A DNA stretch of 64,000 nt from Helopsaltes ochotensis (taxonomy: Eukaryota > Chordata > Aves > Passeriformes > Locustellidae), in contig VXBM01000016.1 in NCBI GenBank assembly GCA_013400155.1, positions 1,068,204 through 1,132,203 on the forward strand, given 5' to 3'. The translations under genes were made by a program, and so were the position numbers. The notes beneath the pieces are model-generated. The model was given only the letters and a program-made list of their open reading frames with translations. It was not told the origin of the DNA and made no database searches. Shown here one piece after another: positions 52,691-64,000 of the stretch (positions are counted from its first letter, which is position 1; every line of letters begins with the position of its first letter).

Positions 52691-54851
52691 AAACATACTC
52701 CAGCTATGCTTTCTGAACTTTTATTTCAGCATGGCACAGAACAAAACTTCTATTGACGCAGGCTGATTGCTGTACTTGTTGAATTAAGTAGTGAGTTCCT
52801 CACAAAACGCAATTTGATTCACAGACCATGGATCAGAAACACGTTGTGACTGACTCTGGAAACCAAGGACAGGACCTTGCTGCGAAGGAGTCTCTTCTCT
52901 GTCTTAAAATGAGATGTATGAAGTTGGTTTGCAGAGTAAGAGTTGGTAGGCTTAGAGTAAGAGCAAGCAAATAAAATTCGGAGGCCAACAGGTCTTTATT
53001 CCAGCATGTTTCTACAACCTTATCTCTGAGACAGGTGGATCTACCACGTATTTAATCTTCATCTGGTACCAGTCAAAATGAAATAGCATCCCCTAATTCC
53101 AGAAAATAGCAGACTTAGAATTTGAGCCTTTAAAAAGTAGAAGTTTATTGGAAAAAACAGTGTAAAAATCAAACACAATTCAATTGATAGCCTTACTCTG
53201 GCAGCTGTAGGGCAGCAATTGTCTGTGCTTCCTCATCATATCTCTTAATGCATTTTGTTTAACATTTTTTGTTGTCTTGATAAAAGGAATGTAGGGTTTT
53301 TTTGTAAGGGTGTATAGCACTGCTACTGAGAAGGAAAGCTTGATTTCAAAGAGAGGTGTTTAAGATCTGTTCTCCAAGAGGCCCAACTATCTGGAAAGCA
53401 GATTTGACGTGCAGCAATCTCTGTCTTGTGCTGGTGAAATACTTTGCCAAATGGAATGTCCTTCAATCTAAAAGGCTTCTTATAGCACTTTGTTTGGCAC
53501 TTTTTCTTTTGCTTGGACTGAGGTACCTAAAAAAGCGGCCTTAGATACTGAGCTGCTTGTCGTCATTCCCTTGCCTAATTGTCTCCACTTTTCACCCTTT
53601 ACAGGTCCTTCTTTGGCACTGTGTAAGTCTCTTCTTTCTTCAGTTGCAGGTTTATTATAAGGCAAATGAATTATTATGGCCTCTTGCCTGGTCCCAGGGT
53701 TGTGAGGTACTGCAAGTGTGTTCCTTTAACATGACAGAGACATTGTAGTACAGCATAGTCAAAGCAAACTTTGAGCAATAGCTTCTTTACATGTTTAAAA
53801 ATAAAAGGTAAATATCAGTTTAATAACGCAGAAGAATCTTAATTGCTAGATGTTTATAGACAGTTTTGAGATGTTCAGAGGCAAGCTCCTGTGCAAATGC
53901 AGTATTTTATTAAAATATTTAATAAGCAGATTCTCTGACCCAATAGAGGGAACAAAGAAGCCTGTCCACTCTTAATTTTCCCTACCCATAATTATTTCTA
54001 CAGAACATAAATTACATATTGTACAGCTTTATTCTGTTTTCAGAGGATAATTATACTAGAAATTCCAGCCTTCTTTCTGTGGAAGGACCTCTTTCTCAGA
54101 AACCACACCTTTTAGCAGTCTGTTTTTCATTTGAGAAGGGCTGGATTTCCATTTATGTCAACATGTTTTTAAGGGATGGCTACTTTCAAGAGATGGATAC
54201 AGGTAAAATGGGAAACCCTTACAAATCATAATGATTCAGTCTGGAAGATGTATTGTAAGCTGATGATATGGGAGCAAAAGCTTCTTTTTGCATGTGTAGT
54301 CTGTTAGAGATGACTCCTTGTTTCATACCTGCTGTTGTAACTGAGAGAGAAGCCTGTAATTCCTGTTGTAGTAATCTGAGCATCTTCAGTGGTATGTCCA
54401 TGCTGCAAGGAAACTTGGACTTGGTGTCAAATGAGGCAAGGCAGGATGCAAAGTGGACAGTACCAGTTGCTCTGTGTATGAGATTGGAGGCTTTTATGGA
54501 TATATTTACATAATATTTAAGGAGTTTATTAAACTGGAAGTCAGGGTCCTAAAGTAAGGTTCACAAGCCACTTGTAACATACCAGGAGGTCAAGTCTTCC
54601 ATTCTCCAGTATTAGAGACCAATGGACCCCCTATACTTGCAATTTTGTAAGAATGTACTGCTTCAGAAATGTTCCAACTTTATAATCATCTCATCGACAC
54701 ACTTCACTGCTTTTAACCATCCACAAGTTGCAAAATTATATTCTTGTGTGAATAATTTTAGAAAGGGGGTAGCAGCAGGGAAACAATTCTGTTTAAAAGA
54801 ATTCCCGCTGAAGTCTTACTTCTGCTGGAAAAGTTTGTTTGTTTTTTTATG

Positions 54852-54881
54852 NNNNNNNNNNNNNNNNNNNNNNNNNNNNNN
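54852..54881. other. Assembly gap, 30 N
   Basis: Thirty undetermined bases follow a 'gtttgtttgtttttttatg' low-complexity stretch. The true length of the missing sequence is unknown. It interrupts intron DNA only, about 1.6 kb before the exon at 56466. Confidence 0.99.
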
Positions 54882-55621
54882 TCATCATTGCATATGCAAA
54901 ATCCAGACCTGCAGAACTGTTCCATGTGGTGAACAGTCTGCTAAACCCAGACTGTTTTGCCTGAGTAGCAGATTTCCATACACCTCATTATGAGTTTGGG
55001 ATTTTTTTGATTTATGTAGGCTCTGTTCCTTCAAAGGGATGTATGACTGTAGAGCTTTATACCTACCGAAGTGGTTTCTTATCAAGTGCTGAGGAAAATA
55101 AGAGGCCAGATCCTGTAGGAGAGTAAGAGACTTGTCTTGCAGAGAAGAACTTTTCTTTTTAGCCAGTGTAATTTGTCATGGAAAGACCATGGAAACAGGA
55201 GGCCACACAAAGTAACTTAGCTCTTGAAGCTTTTCAGTGGTGTCCAGGATGGTTCTGGATGGGTAGTGAATGACGTAATCCACAGTGTGTAATGCAAATT
55301 TTGATTTGGTAAGGAACAATAAAGAAAGATTTAGGTCAGTACTGCTAGAAGGAAGTAGCATGGACTTTACCTAGTCATTGCCTTATACAGCCTGATTTAA
55401 ATAAGTGTTAGATGTTTCCACACCAAAGAAGCCATTATCCTGAGTAATAGCAAGTGTGCTTCAGTCTTCTGTCCTTTGATAAAGGCAAATGGTTAAGCTG
55501 CCTAAATACATCTCTGAAGTTACTTTATTTCTGTGGATTCCTACCATTCAGGTATCCAGTATGTGCATGGACAAAATTAATATCCTTGTTTTTGTCGTTT
55601 CCAACTGGGCATGAACAAAAC

Positions 55622-56010
55622 CATGGAATCATAGAATATAAACCAACATAGGTTGGCAAGAGGGAGCTTATCTGGCCGAGCCACTCCTCAGAGCAGGGCC
55701 AGCTCATGGCCCTGTTGTTCAACTGAGCCTTGAGCACCTCTGAGGACAGAGCACCACCACTGATCATCACTTCAGAGAAGCCTCTGACTCCATCATCTCT
55801 AGGATTTTCCATTAGATAATTGAAGGCATCAATATGCCTTCAACTTCCCTCCTTGGTATCCCCCCTCTGCAGTGTTCTCTGAAGACTGAACAAATCGATT
55901 TCTTTCAGCATCCTTCTTACATCATCATGTACCTGATAATCTTTCTGACGCACTGCCCCCCTTGATTTACTAGGTTAACATCTGTGTTCTATTGGGAAGT
56001 CCAAAACTGG
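55622..56010 (-). mobile_element. CR1 3' fragment
   Basis: The left end 'atggaatcatagaatata' is the reversed CR1 3' terminus. It is followed by 'ctcagagcagggccagct', 'ccttgagcacctctgagg', 'actgaacaaatcgatttc', and 'ggaagtccaaaactggag', which keep the order of the CR1 consensus. The copy is about 390 nt and diverged, so its right end is approximate. It lies within 500 nt of the acceptor of the exon at 56466, the closest repeat to any coding segment here. Confidence 0.85.
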
Positions 56011-56465
56011 AGTAGATGATGTGATTGATATTTGCATCTGACCACCTGTGACTCCTTAGTCCCAATTATTTTGATTTTTCTTAGCTGGTTTGACTGAAGG
56101 TTGGTTTTGGAATAGCTGAGGACTTCAGGTTCTCTCCTCCCCCTCTAACAAGATATCTGAACTTCAGTACTCCATATTTTACTGATGAGGGCTAAGAAAC
56201 AGAACCGTTCACAACGAAAAAGCTATTTTCTGAGAGAATGTTTTGCGTTAGTGATACTCTTAAGTGGTTAATTTACAGTGGGTCATGGTATAACCTGTTT
56301 TTATAGATGGTATCACTAAATACTTTTTAGTATCGCCGCAGCATAAAATATACTTCCTCTTGGCCCTCTGACTTCAAGAATCAGGAAAGAGGATTGTGCA
56401 AAAATAATTTTCAAATCCCGGGGACTGTACATGTGATGTATTCTTAAATTAACTTTTTTTTCTAG

Positions 56466-56565
56466 TGCACTTGGAGGATCATCTGCCCTTCACATCCCAG
56501 CCTTTCCTGGTGGAGGTTGTCTCATCGACTATGTACCCCAAGTATGCCAGCTGCTAACGAACAAG
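56466..56565 (+). CDS. BABAM2: BABAM2 internal exon, about residues 227-260
   Basis: This 100-nt exon begins with the single base T, which completes the His codon left open by the exon at 20301-20410. It continues for 33 codons: ALGGSSALHIPAFPGGGCLI, then DYVPQVCQLLTNK. The acceptor is a run of T ending CTAG; the donor is AAG|GTAGGC, a weaker match to consensus than the other three. The exon ends between codons (phase 0). The glycine-rich GGSSALHIPAFPGGG stretch is characteristic of BABAM2 and very strongly conserved in vertebrates. From memory the human protein has His where this has Gln (VCQLL). This part leads into the C-terminal UEV-like domain, which lacks the catalytic cysteine of true E2 enzymes and serves in complex assembly. 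Confidence 0.97.
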
Positions 56566-58478
56566 GTAGGCTGCTGCGGACAATCAGTTTTCCTTTCCCT
56601 TATGCACTGTACTGCATTTCCACAGACATCATTATTCTTCTGCCAGGTATTCTAAGCAAGGCATACTTAGGCTGAACTACGTAGGGAATACCTTCTTGGT
56701 AAGAGCTGAGCACCTAAGCACGACATTGAATAGAAATACTCCTTTAGGTAAACAAGTGAGTTTGGGATCAGATCCTGGAGCAGGATTTTTCTTACTGCAG
56801 CATGTTATGATTTAGGGTAAAATGTTATTGTATTGTACAATAACATAGTATACTGGTTTTTAGTAAATAACAGATGTGTAGTTTGCATATCATTGTTCTA
56901 GTTGCAAGTTCTCATACCCCAGTCATTATTGTAGGTTTTGAGTACTTTCACTGATTTTTCTTCTCAGATATTTCCTCCAGATGAACTGAATCAGCAGTTT
57001 CTTTGGATGTTTATCCAGTAATAGCTACTTAAGGTTGCTGAAAAGGTTGTGTTCCAGTTAGCTTACTGTTTAAACAAAAAAAAACGATTATAATATTTTG
57101 AAAGTTTTTCTATTATTTAAGTATAATTTTCAAAAGAAAGCTTAGGGGTCAACATCTAGAAATTTACCTGTTACAGACTTCCTATTTGTATATTTTTTTT
57201 TTAACCTTCAATTGTCTAAATTGAGAAAATAATTTTATCTTTTAGGAAAAGTATTTCAGAATGTGTTTCCATAATTATGTTGGAATCTATCATTAGAGTT
57301 GTTTTTGTTGTGGTTTTCTGTTAAAATTGCTTTCTGTTTTTAAAATCTGCAAGTACACCAGGCTGTTTTTATCCTTTCTCAAACAAAGTCACTTAAGCAA
57401 ACTTATCGTATGTTTTCCTCTTCCCAGAATAACATTTCAGATCCTACACAAAGCCTTCAAAATAATCTGAGTGTTTTATAAAATACAGCGTTTCAATTTA
57501 TGAATAGAATTTAGGTTATACAAGACAGCTCTCAGCAAGGTTGTATCAGGACTTTTTCAGTAATTTTAGGAAAGCATTTGCCAGCCAAGGAATTCTAGTA
57601 TTGCCATAGCCAAGAAAATACTCTTCCTGTTCTTTACAGTGGGGTAGAAAAGGTTCCTAATATGCTAGGTTTTGTTCTGGAAAGCAAAGGAATTTACACA
57701 GGGAATCACATACATTACTATAAGTACTTCTAAGTCACCATTTGTAAACCAAATGTCCTTGCAGCCTGGTGACACATGCATTGTTTTTGTTATGGGTCAA
57801 ACTCTGCTCACGCTGTGATGCCATCCAAATCAACAAGAAAACATACATGGTGTGAGGAGAATTTTGCCTTAGTCTCCAAATTTAGCGTTGTTGGATTTTG
57901 TCTGTGCCAGGATGGAAGTCTTTCAAAACCCAGAGTGCTTCAGAAACTGATGCTCGCAGTTGAGTAGGTGGCTCCCTGAGTCAGCATGAAACCAGTCAAA
58001 GAGCTTAGTGTTCAGAAGATTTTGTTGGAGGTGCAGTCTTCAGAAAACACCCAAGATCAGTTGTGCAAGATATTTAATTTTTTCTTCTCTTTATAACCAG
58101 AATGTTATTTTGACACTTAGCCTACTGTCAGTTCAGATAACTGATTTGCCTATCACAGACTCAAACTTCAGTAAGGCAAGGCTGAGCATTTCTTTCTTTC
58201 AGTCTGTCTTGTGCAGTTAAACAGTGCTTCAATCTATTGTGAAAGACTAAGTTTCACTCAGATGTCATTGAAGAGATTTCTTTACAAGGTATTCTGTGTG
58301 CAAGATCCAGAGTTTGTTTTAAAGGCATTTTAGGATTCCTTAGGGAAATCATGGTAAATGTAGGATTCAGAGCTCCTACTATGTCAAACATAAATCTTCC
58401 TTAAGAAGAAATATATGAAAAAATGGGCTTTTTGGTTCTTAATCTTTTTATAGCTCTGGATTTGTTTTCTTTTTTAAG
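56566..58478 (+). other. BABAM2: BABAM2 intron, 1,913 nt, phase 0
   Basis: This short intron runs from the GTAGGC donor at 56566 to the acceptor 'ttttcttttttaag' ending at 58478. It consists of AT-rich unique sequence. I see no repeat, RNA gene or extra exon in it; the short open frames at 57776-57967 and 58008-58220 have no recognisable protein features. Confidence 0.93.
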
Positions 58479-58549
58479 GTACAATATGTTATTCAGGGAT
58501 ACCATAAGAGGAGAGAGTACATTGCAGCTTTCCTGAGTCACTTTGGAAC
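58479..58549 (+). CDS. BABAM2: BABAM2 internal exon, about residues 261-284
   Basis: This 71-nt exon starts at a codon boundary after AAG at 58476-58478 and ends at a consensus GTAAGT donor (58550). It encodes [20 protein letters not shown] then HFG and two bases (AC) of a Thr codon completed by T at the start of the next exon. It matches the start of the C-terminal UEV-like region of BABAM2, including the basic HKRRE helix. Length and phases (0 in, 2 out) fit the neighbouring exons exactly. At 71 nt the exon is not a multiple of three, so skipping it would shift the frame. Confidence 0.97.
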
Positions 58550-59996
58550 GTAAGTTTTCTTCCGATGTGTATTTTTCTGTAGTGTGGGGGAAACTCATTT
58601 TCTGCATATGGTTTGTGGTTGTGTGGCTGCTGTCCACTGGATGAGATGTAATCTAGTCATTTTTCACAGAATGATGTGTACAGATTGTCTCTCTAGCAAT
58701 ACTGGAAAGTACTTCAGCATTATTTCACTTCTGTGCTAGTGGCCAACCTGACTTTTCTAGAAAATAGGTGATGATGGGAAAGGGTCAGTAGGGATTTTCC
58801 TTGTGCAGAAGAAATGTGTTCATTTCTGAATAAATGACTTAAGGAGTCTTACACTAATAGGCAGTGACTGAGGTGGGAGAATGGGGAAGCAGGTGTGGTT
58901 CCAAGCCTTGCAAGAGCCAGAAACCGCTGCTCAGTGTAAAGGCAGGACTGGGAGACCAGCTGTTCCCACCAACAACCAATATTTTGTCTCTCAAGAGAAG
59001 AGGCTCTTGGATCATGTTCCATTCCTGTGGGCATGATGACACATTGGTTTCATAAATCAATTAATCAGGGCTACCATGGCACTGTGAAGGGTTGGCATTT
59101 TGGTTTCCTGCCTGAATTCTGTCTTGAGCCAGAGTCCAAGCCTTTAGCTAATCGTGATGAGGGGTTTCTGCTTCCTAGGGGTGACGCCAGTGACATGGAT
59201 ATTCAAGAGCCCTTCAAATCTCAGGTCTCTCAAGTGAGGTTAGGAAAACAGGTGGCTTCCAACATGCACCCAGATTTAATACAACAATAAATAGATAACA
59301 ATAACTTCAACTGGACATATGAATAGACAGTCAGTACAAACTTAATTTTTATCAAGACATTTCCTTTTCTTCTGAGAAAACTGTATTATAGAAATGGCCA
59401 GTGCCTATGACTATATGACATCTGCATTGTGATTCATGAGTTCTGACACTGCCTTAGACTTAGAGGATACCAGCTTCAGATGGTTGAAATTTTTAATCCA
59501 TCTATCAAACAAGTATTCTATATGGATTTTTTGTTATAATCTCATGTTTTGTATTTTTATATATATATACTCTTCCCAATTTTCAAATTTAAACTCTTCT
59601 CAGCCTGCTTATTTTCAGTTTTACCCTCTTACTCGCTGCAGAAATGAAAAATGATCTTAATTTGATAAATGTACAAGGAATTTGTGTCTACAGTTTAGGA
59701 CTGCAGATGTGGTAACAGGTCTCCTTTCATTCAAAAGCATATTTTAAACTGGAAATGGCCTTTCTTTGGGTAAAAATGTCCAATGCCACAGCATAATTAA
59801 GACAATTATGGAGATTAAAAGTTTAATCTAATATACAATTGGCTAGAAAATTGTAACTGTTAATAAAAAAAGCCAATCCTGGAACTTTCTGAACAAGCAA
59901 AATTAATAATCCCTGTATCAAAAAATTTACATATTCATCATCCAGTATTTGAAAGTAAAAATTGTATTCATTTTTTTGTTGTTTTTTTGTTGATAG
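58550..59996 (+). other. BABAM2: BABAM2 intron, 1,447 nt, phase 2
   Basis: This intron runs from the GTAAGT donor at 58550 to a T-rich acceptor ending 'gttgatag' at 59996. A somewhat GC-richer stretch at about 58860-59290 contains overlapping open frames on both strands, one of 87 codons at 59027-59290. I recognise no protein or repeat family in it. 59700-59860 is AT-rich and has the look of possible conserved noncoding DNA. A short (TA)n lies near 59559-59569. Confidence 0.93.
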
Positions 59997-60079
59997 TGGT
60001 GTGGTGGAATATGATGCAGAGGGATTCACAAAGCTTACTCTGTTGCTGATGTGGAAAGATTTTTGCTTCCTTGTTCACA
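59997..60079 (+). CDS. BABAM2: BABAM2 internal exon, about residues 284-311
   Basis: This 83-nt exon begins with T, completing the Thr codon, then gives GVVEYDAEGFTKLTLLLMWK and DFCFLVH, with one base (A) of the following Ile codon before the GTGAGT donor at 60080. This is the central beta-sheet part of the C-terminal UEV-like domain of BABAM2 and appears unchanged from the human protein as I recall it. The downstream intron is phase 1. The remaining C-terminal 70 or so residues (from about Ile312) are not in the window, so the gene continues to the right. Confidence 0.97.
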
Positions 60080-63000
60080 GTGAGTAACACTTTGCCTCAG
60101 GCATAAATGTCTATCCTCTGAAGATACAAGTTCAAAAGGCAAAATGTACAATTACAGGAAACAATTTAAAAGTTTTATCTATTTTTATCCAGTGCTTAAT
60201 CTATTTTTTGATGTGACTTAGAAAACACAAAATCTCAATTGTATCTAGGATGTACACCAATAGTAAAATGTTTGCTTTACAGAGTGCCAAAAGGGTCTTG
60301 AGAAGGTTTTCTGGTAATTTGACTCAAGATTAAGTTCACTGTTGTAACTTGGCTTTTCAAGAGAGTTAGTGATGAGGACTCTTATTATACTCAACCAGGA
60401 ATACCTAAAATCATCTTTAACTGTCAGGAATTATTGCATTGATAACAACTGTAAAGACACTTCATGTAGAGAAAATATATCTCATAAGAAATAACAGCAT
60501 ATTGTCATTAGGATCCAAAACTTATTCCTAGACTGAAACTGTAGGCAAAACTGTCCTAACAACATAGCTAGGTTTGCTGTCATTTAAATTAAAAAAAAAA
60601 AAAAAGATTGTATTACTACAAAAAAGACATTCTTAATTTAAATATATAGGAATTACTCCATGTGGAAATTAGTAAATGTGGCTTTGATACTGCCTTTTAC
60701 ATATTACCTTAAGTCTTATTTTATTTCTCTTTGTGGTAAGGTGAAATTCACAAGTATCAAAGATATTTTGATCTGAGGAAATTCAGTCATGTAACTCTTT
60801 AGATTTGGTTGTTGCACTTCTTATTTATGTTTAAAATTATTACATTGCAATATAGGCAGCTGCAGCATTGGTGTTCAATCGCATTCTAGTACTGGGGTCT
60901 TTCATATTACATAATTTTTTATTGTGGGCTAGCTTTTCATGTGGAAAACTCATGCTGTTTTAATGACATCATAGAAATTTGTCCCAGAGTTCTTAATACA
61001 GGAAATCAGGATTGCCACTGTTCAGAGAAGTCCTTCACCCTGTGTTGTATTGGAGATCATAATAAATGGTCTCACTAATCCCTTTCCTTCCATATGCTAA
61101 GATTACCTTACCACACTTTAATGATCTTAAGAGGTCTAGAAAACTCAAACCTGAAATTAAAACACTTTCATCATGTTATCATAATTTATGTCGGGAGAAA
61201 AAATAGAATTAAAGTGGTATCTTTGGGAAAATTATCCTCGTGAAGTCTTTACTTACATTTCAACTACAGTGGAGAACTGGTCACTGGACAATTATCTTCT
61301 ATGAGACAACACTTCTTTATGCACAGCCTTCCTGTAGATTTCCTACCTTTCTTACTCCCCATCATATTTGGGTTAATTTAATCAATGTTAAAGTTCCTGT
61401 GGATTTGATTTGGGCTGTGAGATAATATACCTTAATACATGTTGAATCACTTAGATTTCAGAGGAATCAAAATTCAAATTTCTGCTAAATAACAGAGCAG
61501 GTTTTAACAGTGTAATATTCATGGTATTCAATTAAACTGGCACAAAAGCTACAATTATAACTGAACGGTTTATCACTATGTATTAACCCTGTGGCCTTAG
61601 AAATCATACAGTGGCTTAGCTGTGTGAGGCATTGCATCACTCACTTGTTGAACAATTCAGTGCAAAAGCATTTCTGATCCATGCACTGAAGGATATTGCA
61701 ATGAAAGGACCGAAACCTGCACTTCATTTCCTGAGTGAAGTAATGCAGGCTTTCATCTCTTAACCACTGACATAACTATGTATATTATGGTTGAATATTT
61801 AGCAAGCCTCTAATAAAATGTCTGGGAGAGATAGCAATAAGTTGAAAACTGTTCTACTTTATGTATTTACTATAGTATGTAGATAAAGTATTCAGAGGAG
61901 AGTAAATAGGTCAGTATACAGCAAGCACTGTGGCAAATCAAAGGAACCATAGTAAATTTTACTAGTGTCTAAATTTTGGTTAAAATTTTAGGTTTGAGAT
62001 TGAGATTTAGGTGAGATTTATAAACAGTAACACGAGTCATATTTCCTGTAGAAGATGGATTCAGAGGTTTCCAAAATAACTTTGGTATTCTTTTGCAACT
62101 TTTTGCATTGAGAGTTACAAACTTGTTTGGACACTAGGAAGCAAAAACCATTAGAAGTAAGTTGAAATTATTCAGAATAATTTTGATGAGTAAAGTGGGT
62201 TAAAGAGGCGAGAAACAGAAAAATAGTTCTGAATTGCTGAAGCCAAATAACCTTAGGACAACTTCGTATGCTAAAAAAAAAGACTGGTGCTATAGTTACA
62301 GAATGAAGAGCAGAGTCTACCCACTCTACCTTAAAACACTGAGGAGCTACCTAGTTGCAAACTTAATCATTAGACTAATGAAGCTGCTGGAGTTATTATA
62401 TTAGATCAAAGACTAGTCAAAGGAACTGTTTCTTTGGTGGTTTAGTTTTAAGAATTAATCAAGTGCTTTCAAATATAAGACAGAAGAAATAAACATTTAG
62501 AGAACTTCATACATCCACTTGGGAAAGGAAATCGTTAATCAGGCTTAGTGCTTTTGATACTGATACTGTTTATGAGTAAGTCCCAGTATGAAGCTTTGTA
62601 AGTAAACTTCAATGGACTGCTCACTTTTCAATAGACTTTCTCTTCTTGTTTATAAATCAGCTAAGATTAGTTTTTGGAGACAAATATTTCCTTGTATTCT
62701 TGTTCCTGTATACAGTTTATGTATTTATACCATACATACATTATAGTATCATTTAGGTTGGAAAAGACCTTTAAGATTGAGTCTGGCCATTGATGCAGTA
62801 ATCAATCAATATTAGATAAAAAATATTAGATTAAAAAAAGTTACATTATCTGTGCATAATTAAGAATTAAGTAGTGTTATTGTTATAAACAAAAGAGTAG
62901 AACTCTGAAGCAGCCTGTATTTGGGCTTTTCAAAGATTAATTTTTATCTTGCAAGATTTTTAGGTTATCAGCACTAAGGAGATGGAAAGAAGCTGGATCA

Positions 63001-64000
63001 GTTTGCAGTAGCAAATGAAACAGTGCTTGTGTTAGTGGTTGTTTAAGATATCTTGAAAAGGAGAAACATTAAACTAAAAAGGGTTTGTTTCATTGAACAA
63101 TATTTTAGGGGGTGGAGAATGTTTAAGGCTGTCAGCATTTCTTTTTCCATTTGTTTGGGATCTCAGATCTGTTTGGCTAGGAATGTTTGCTGGAAGTGAC
63201 CTGGGCTGATTTTAAGGGATTTCAGTTTCTCTGTGGATAATGCCACTGACCCAGGAGTTCCAAAGTGCTACCTCTACAAAAGCTTGATCAATTGGTGATC
63301 ATTCTTGCTATGAGGATGCCAACTTAAGTAGCTTTCTGTCCACCCTTTAACTTGTCTGTAAGTTAGGTGATTGTCTCCATTAGAGGATAGATCAGAAACA
63401 GGCAGCATCCCAGCAGCAGGAAAGTTTTCAAACAGAAGAGAGAAGCAAGCAAGAGACCTAAAGCATTAATTGGCTAAGAGGAAACTATACCTATGTGTGT
63501 TAGGCTTTGGGTGGACCCCTGCTTCTGGATTCAGGGGTTTTTGGTGGATGTTACTAAGACCAGCTTTTGATGCATTCTTGTTTGGATATTGCTGTCTGCG
63601 CATGTTTGTCAGTCTTTTCAAGGAAAGTTAAGGAAAAAGAACCTTGTCTGCCTGAGCTGTGTCCCAAAAAAATAGGCCAAATATTGAGTGGAATATTTAC
63701 ATTAGATTGTTTCTGTGAGCTTTTATCTAATTAGGTGTTTTAACTTTCTTATATAGTGCTGTTATTTTATTCTTCTCATTGTTCCTTAAATGAAAATGGG
63801 AATTTATGACTCTGAAAACCAAAGAAGGTAAAAAGGGAACATGACCATGTGAATAACAAGGTGGTATCTGGTCCTGTCAGGAAAGCAGGATAGTTCAGCA
63901 GAAATGTCAAGCATAATGAAATAAATGTTTCAGGAGTCTAGAATGAGAAGTTCAATGCTGATCAAAATAATCTGTAAATATTGTACAAGGCTGTCATTTC
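60080..64000 (+). other. BABAM2: BABAM2 intron (5' part), phase 1
   Basis: This is intronic sequence following the GTGAGT donor at 60080 and running off the right edge. It is AT-rich and largely featureless. An A-rich run lies at about 60590-60605, and a short CR1 terminal remnant at 62741-62805. I read no exon in it; the next coding segment should begin by completing an Ile codon and encode the rest of the C-terminal UEV-like domain. Confidence 0.88.
62741..62805 (-). mobile_element. CR1 3'-terminal remnant
   Basis: A 65-nt piece: 'atcatttaggttggaaaaga' followed by 'cctttaagattgagtctggc' is the reversed CR1 3' end. Nothing recognisable of the element remains beyond it. Confidence 0.8.

Larger units (their letters stand above)
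20411..56465 (+). other. BABAM2: BABAM2 intron, 36,055 nt, phase 2
   Basis: This intron runs from the GTGAGT donor at 20411 to the polypyrimidine acceptor 'ttttttttctag' at 56454-56465. It accounts for more than half the window. It holds five CR1 fragments, a zinc-finger relic, an A57 tract, long T runs, an N gap and some candidate conserved noncoding blocks, each listed separately. Between these I see AT-rich unique sequence with no splice-framed coding segment that I recognise. Long introns are typical of BABAM2 in vertebrates, so the size is not odd in itself. Confidence 0.92.

Noticed and set aside
1..64000. tRNA, rRNA, CRISPR arrays, endogenous retroviral genes
   Set aside because: Nothing in the reading supports any of these: no cloverleaf-like genes, no regularly spaced repeats, no gag, pol or env-like frames, and no paired LTRs seen.

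Overview
This is vertebrate nuclear DNA, almost certainly from a bird. It is AT-rich and CpG-poor, has no operons or long reading frames, and its recognisable interspersed repeats are nearly all CR1 LINE fragments, with no recognisable SINE or L1. CR1 dominance without SINEs is the usual picture in birds; turtles and crocodilians also carry CR1, so the class is an inference.

The one gene that can be recognised is BABAM2 (also called BRE or BRCC45), on the + strand. Four internal coding exons lie at 20301-20410, 56466-56565, 58479-58549 and 59997-60079. They are joined by GT-AG introns in compatible phases (2, 0, 2) and give a continuous 121-codon stretch, corresponding to about residues 191-311 of the roughly 383-residue protein. 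The start of the gene, and its end after residue 311, lie outside the window. BABAM2 is a core subunit of two deubiquitinase assemblies, BRCA1-A (DNA repair) and BRISC (cytokine-receptor and other signalling).

Layout: 1-20300 is intron, holding a diverged 80-bp tandem duplication near 10.9 kb and a CR1 fragment at 18.2 kb. 20301-20410 is the first exon. 20411-56465 is a 36-kb intron with a 1.4-kb dead CR1 (27.5-28.9 kb), smaller CR1 pieces (32.4, 35.8, 40.0-40.6 and 55.6 kb), a degenerate C2H2 zinc-finger gene fragment on the minus strand (43.1-43.4 kb), a pure A57 tract (41.75 kb), and a 30-N assembly gap (54.85 kb). From 56466 to 60079 three exons lie close together, and the rest is the next intron. 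Only 364 of 64000 bases are supported as coding.

No new multi-gene system is visible. The observations most worth checking are the zinc-finger relic, several intronic blocks that look like conserved regulatory DNA (18.4, 25.4 and 52.5 kb), and two short protein-like minus-strand frames (24.4 and 49.6 kb) that match no family I recognise.
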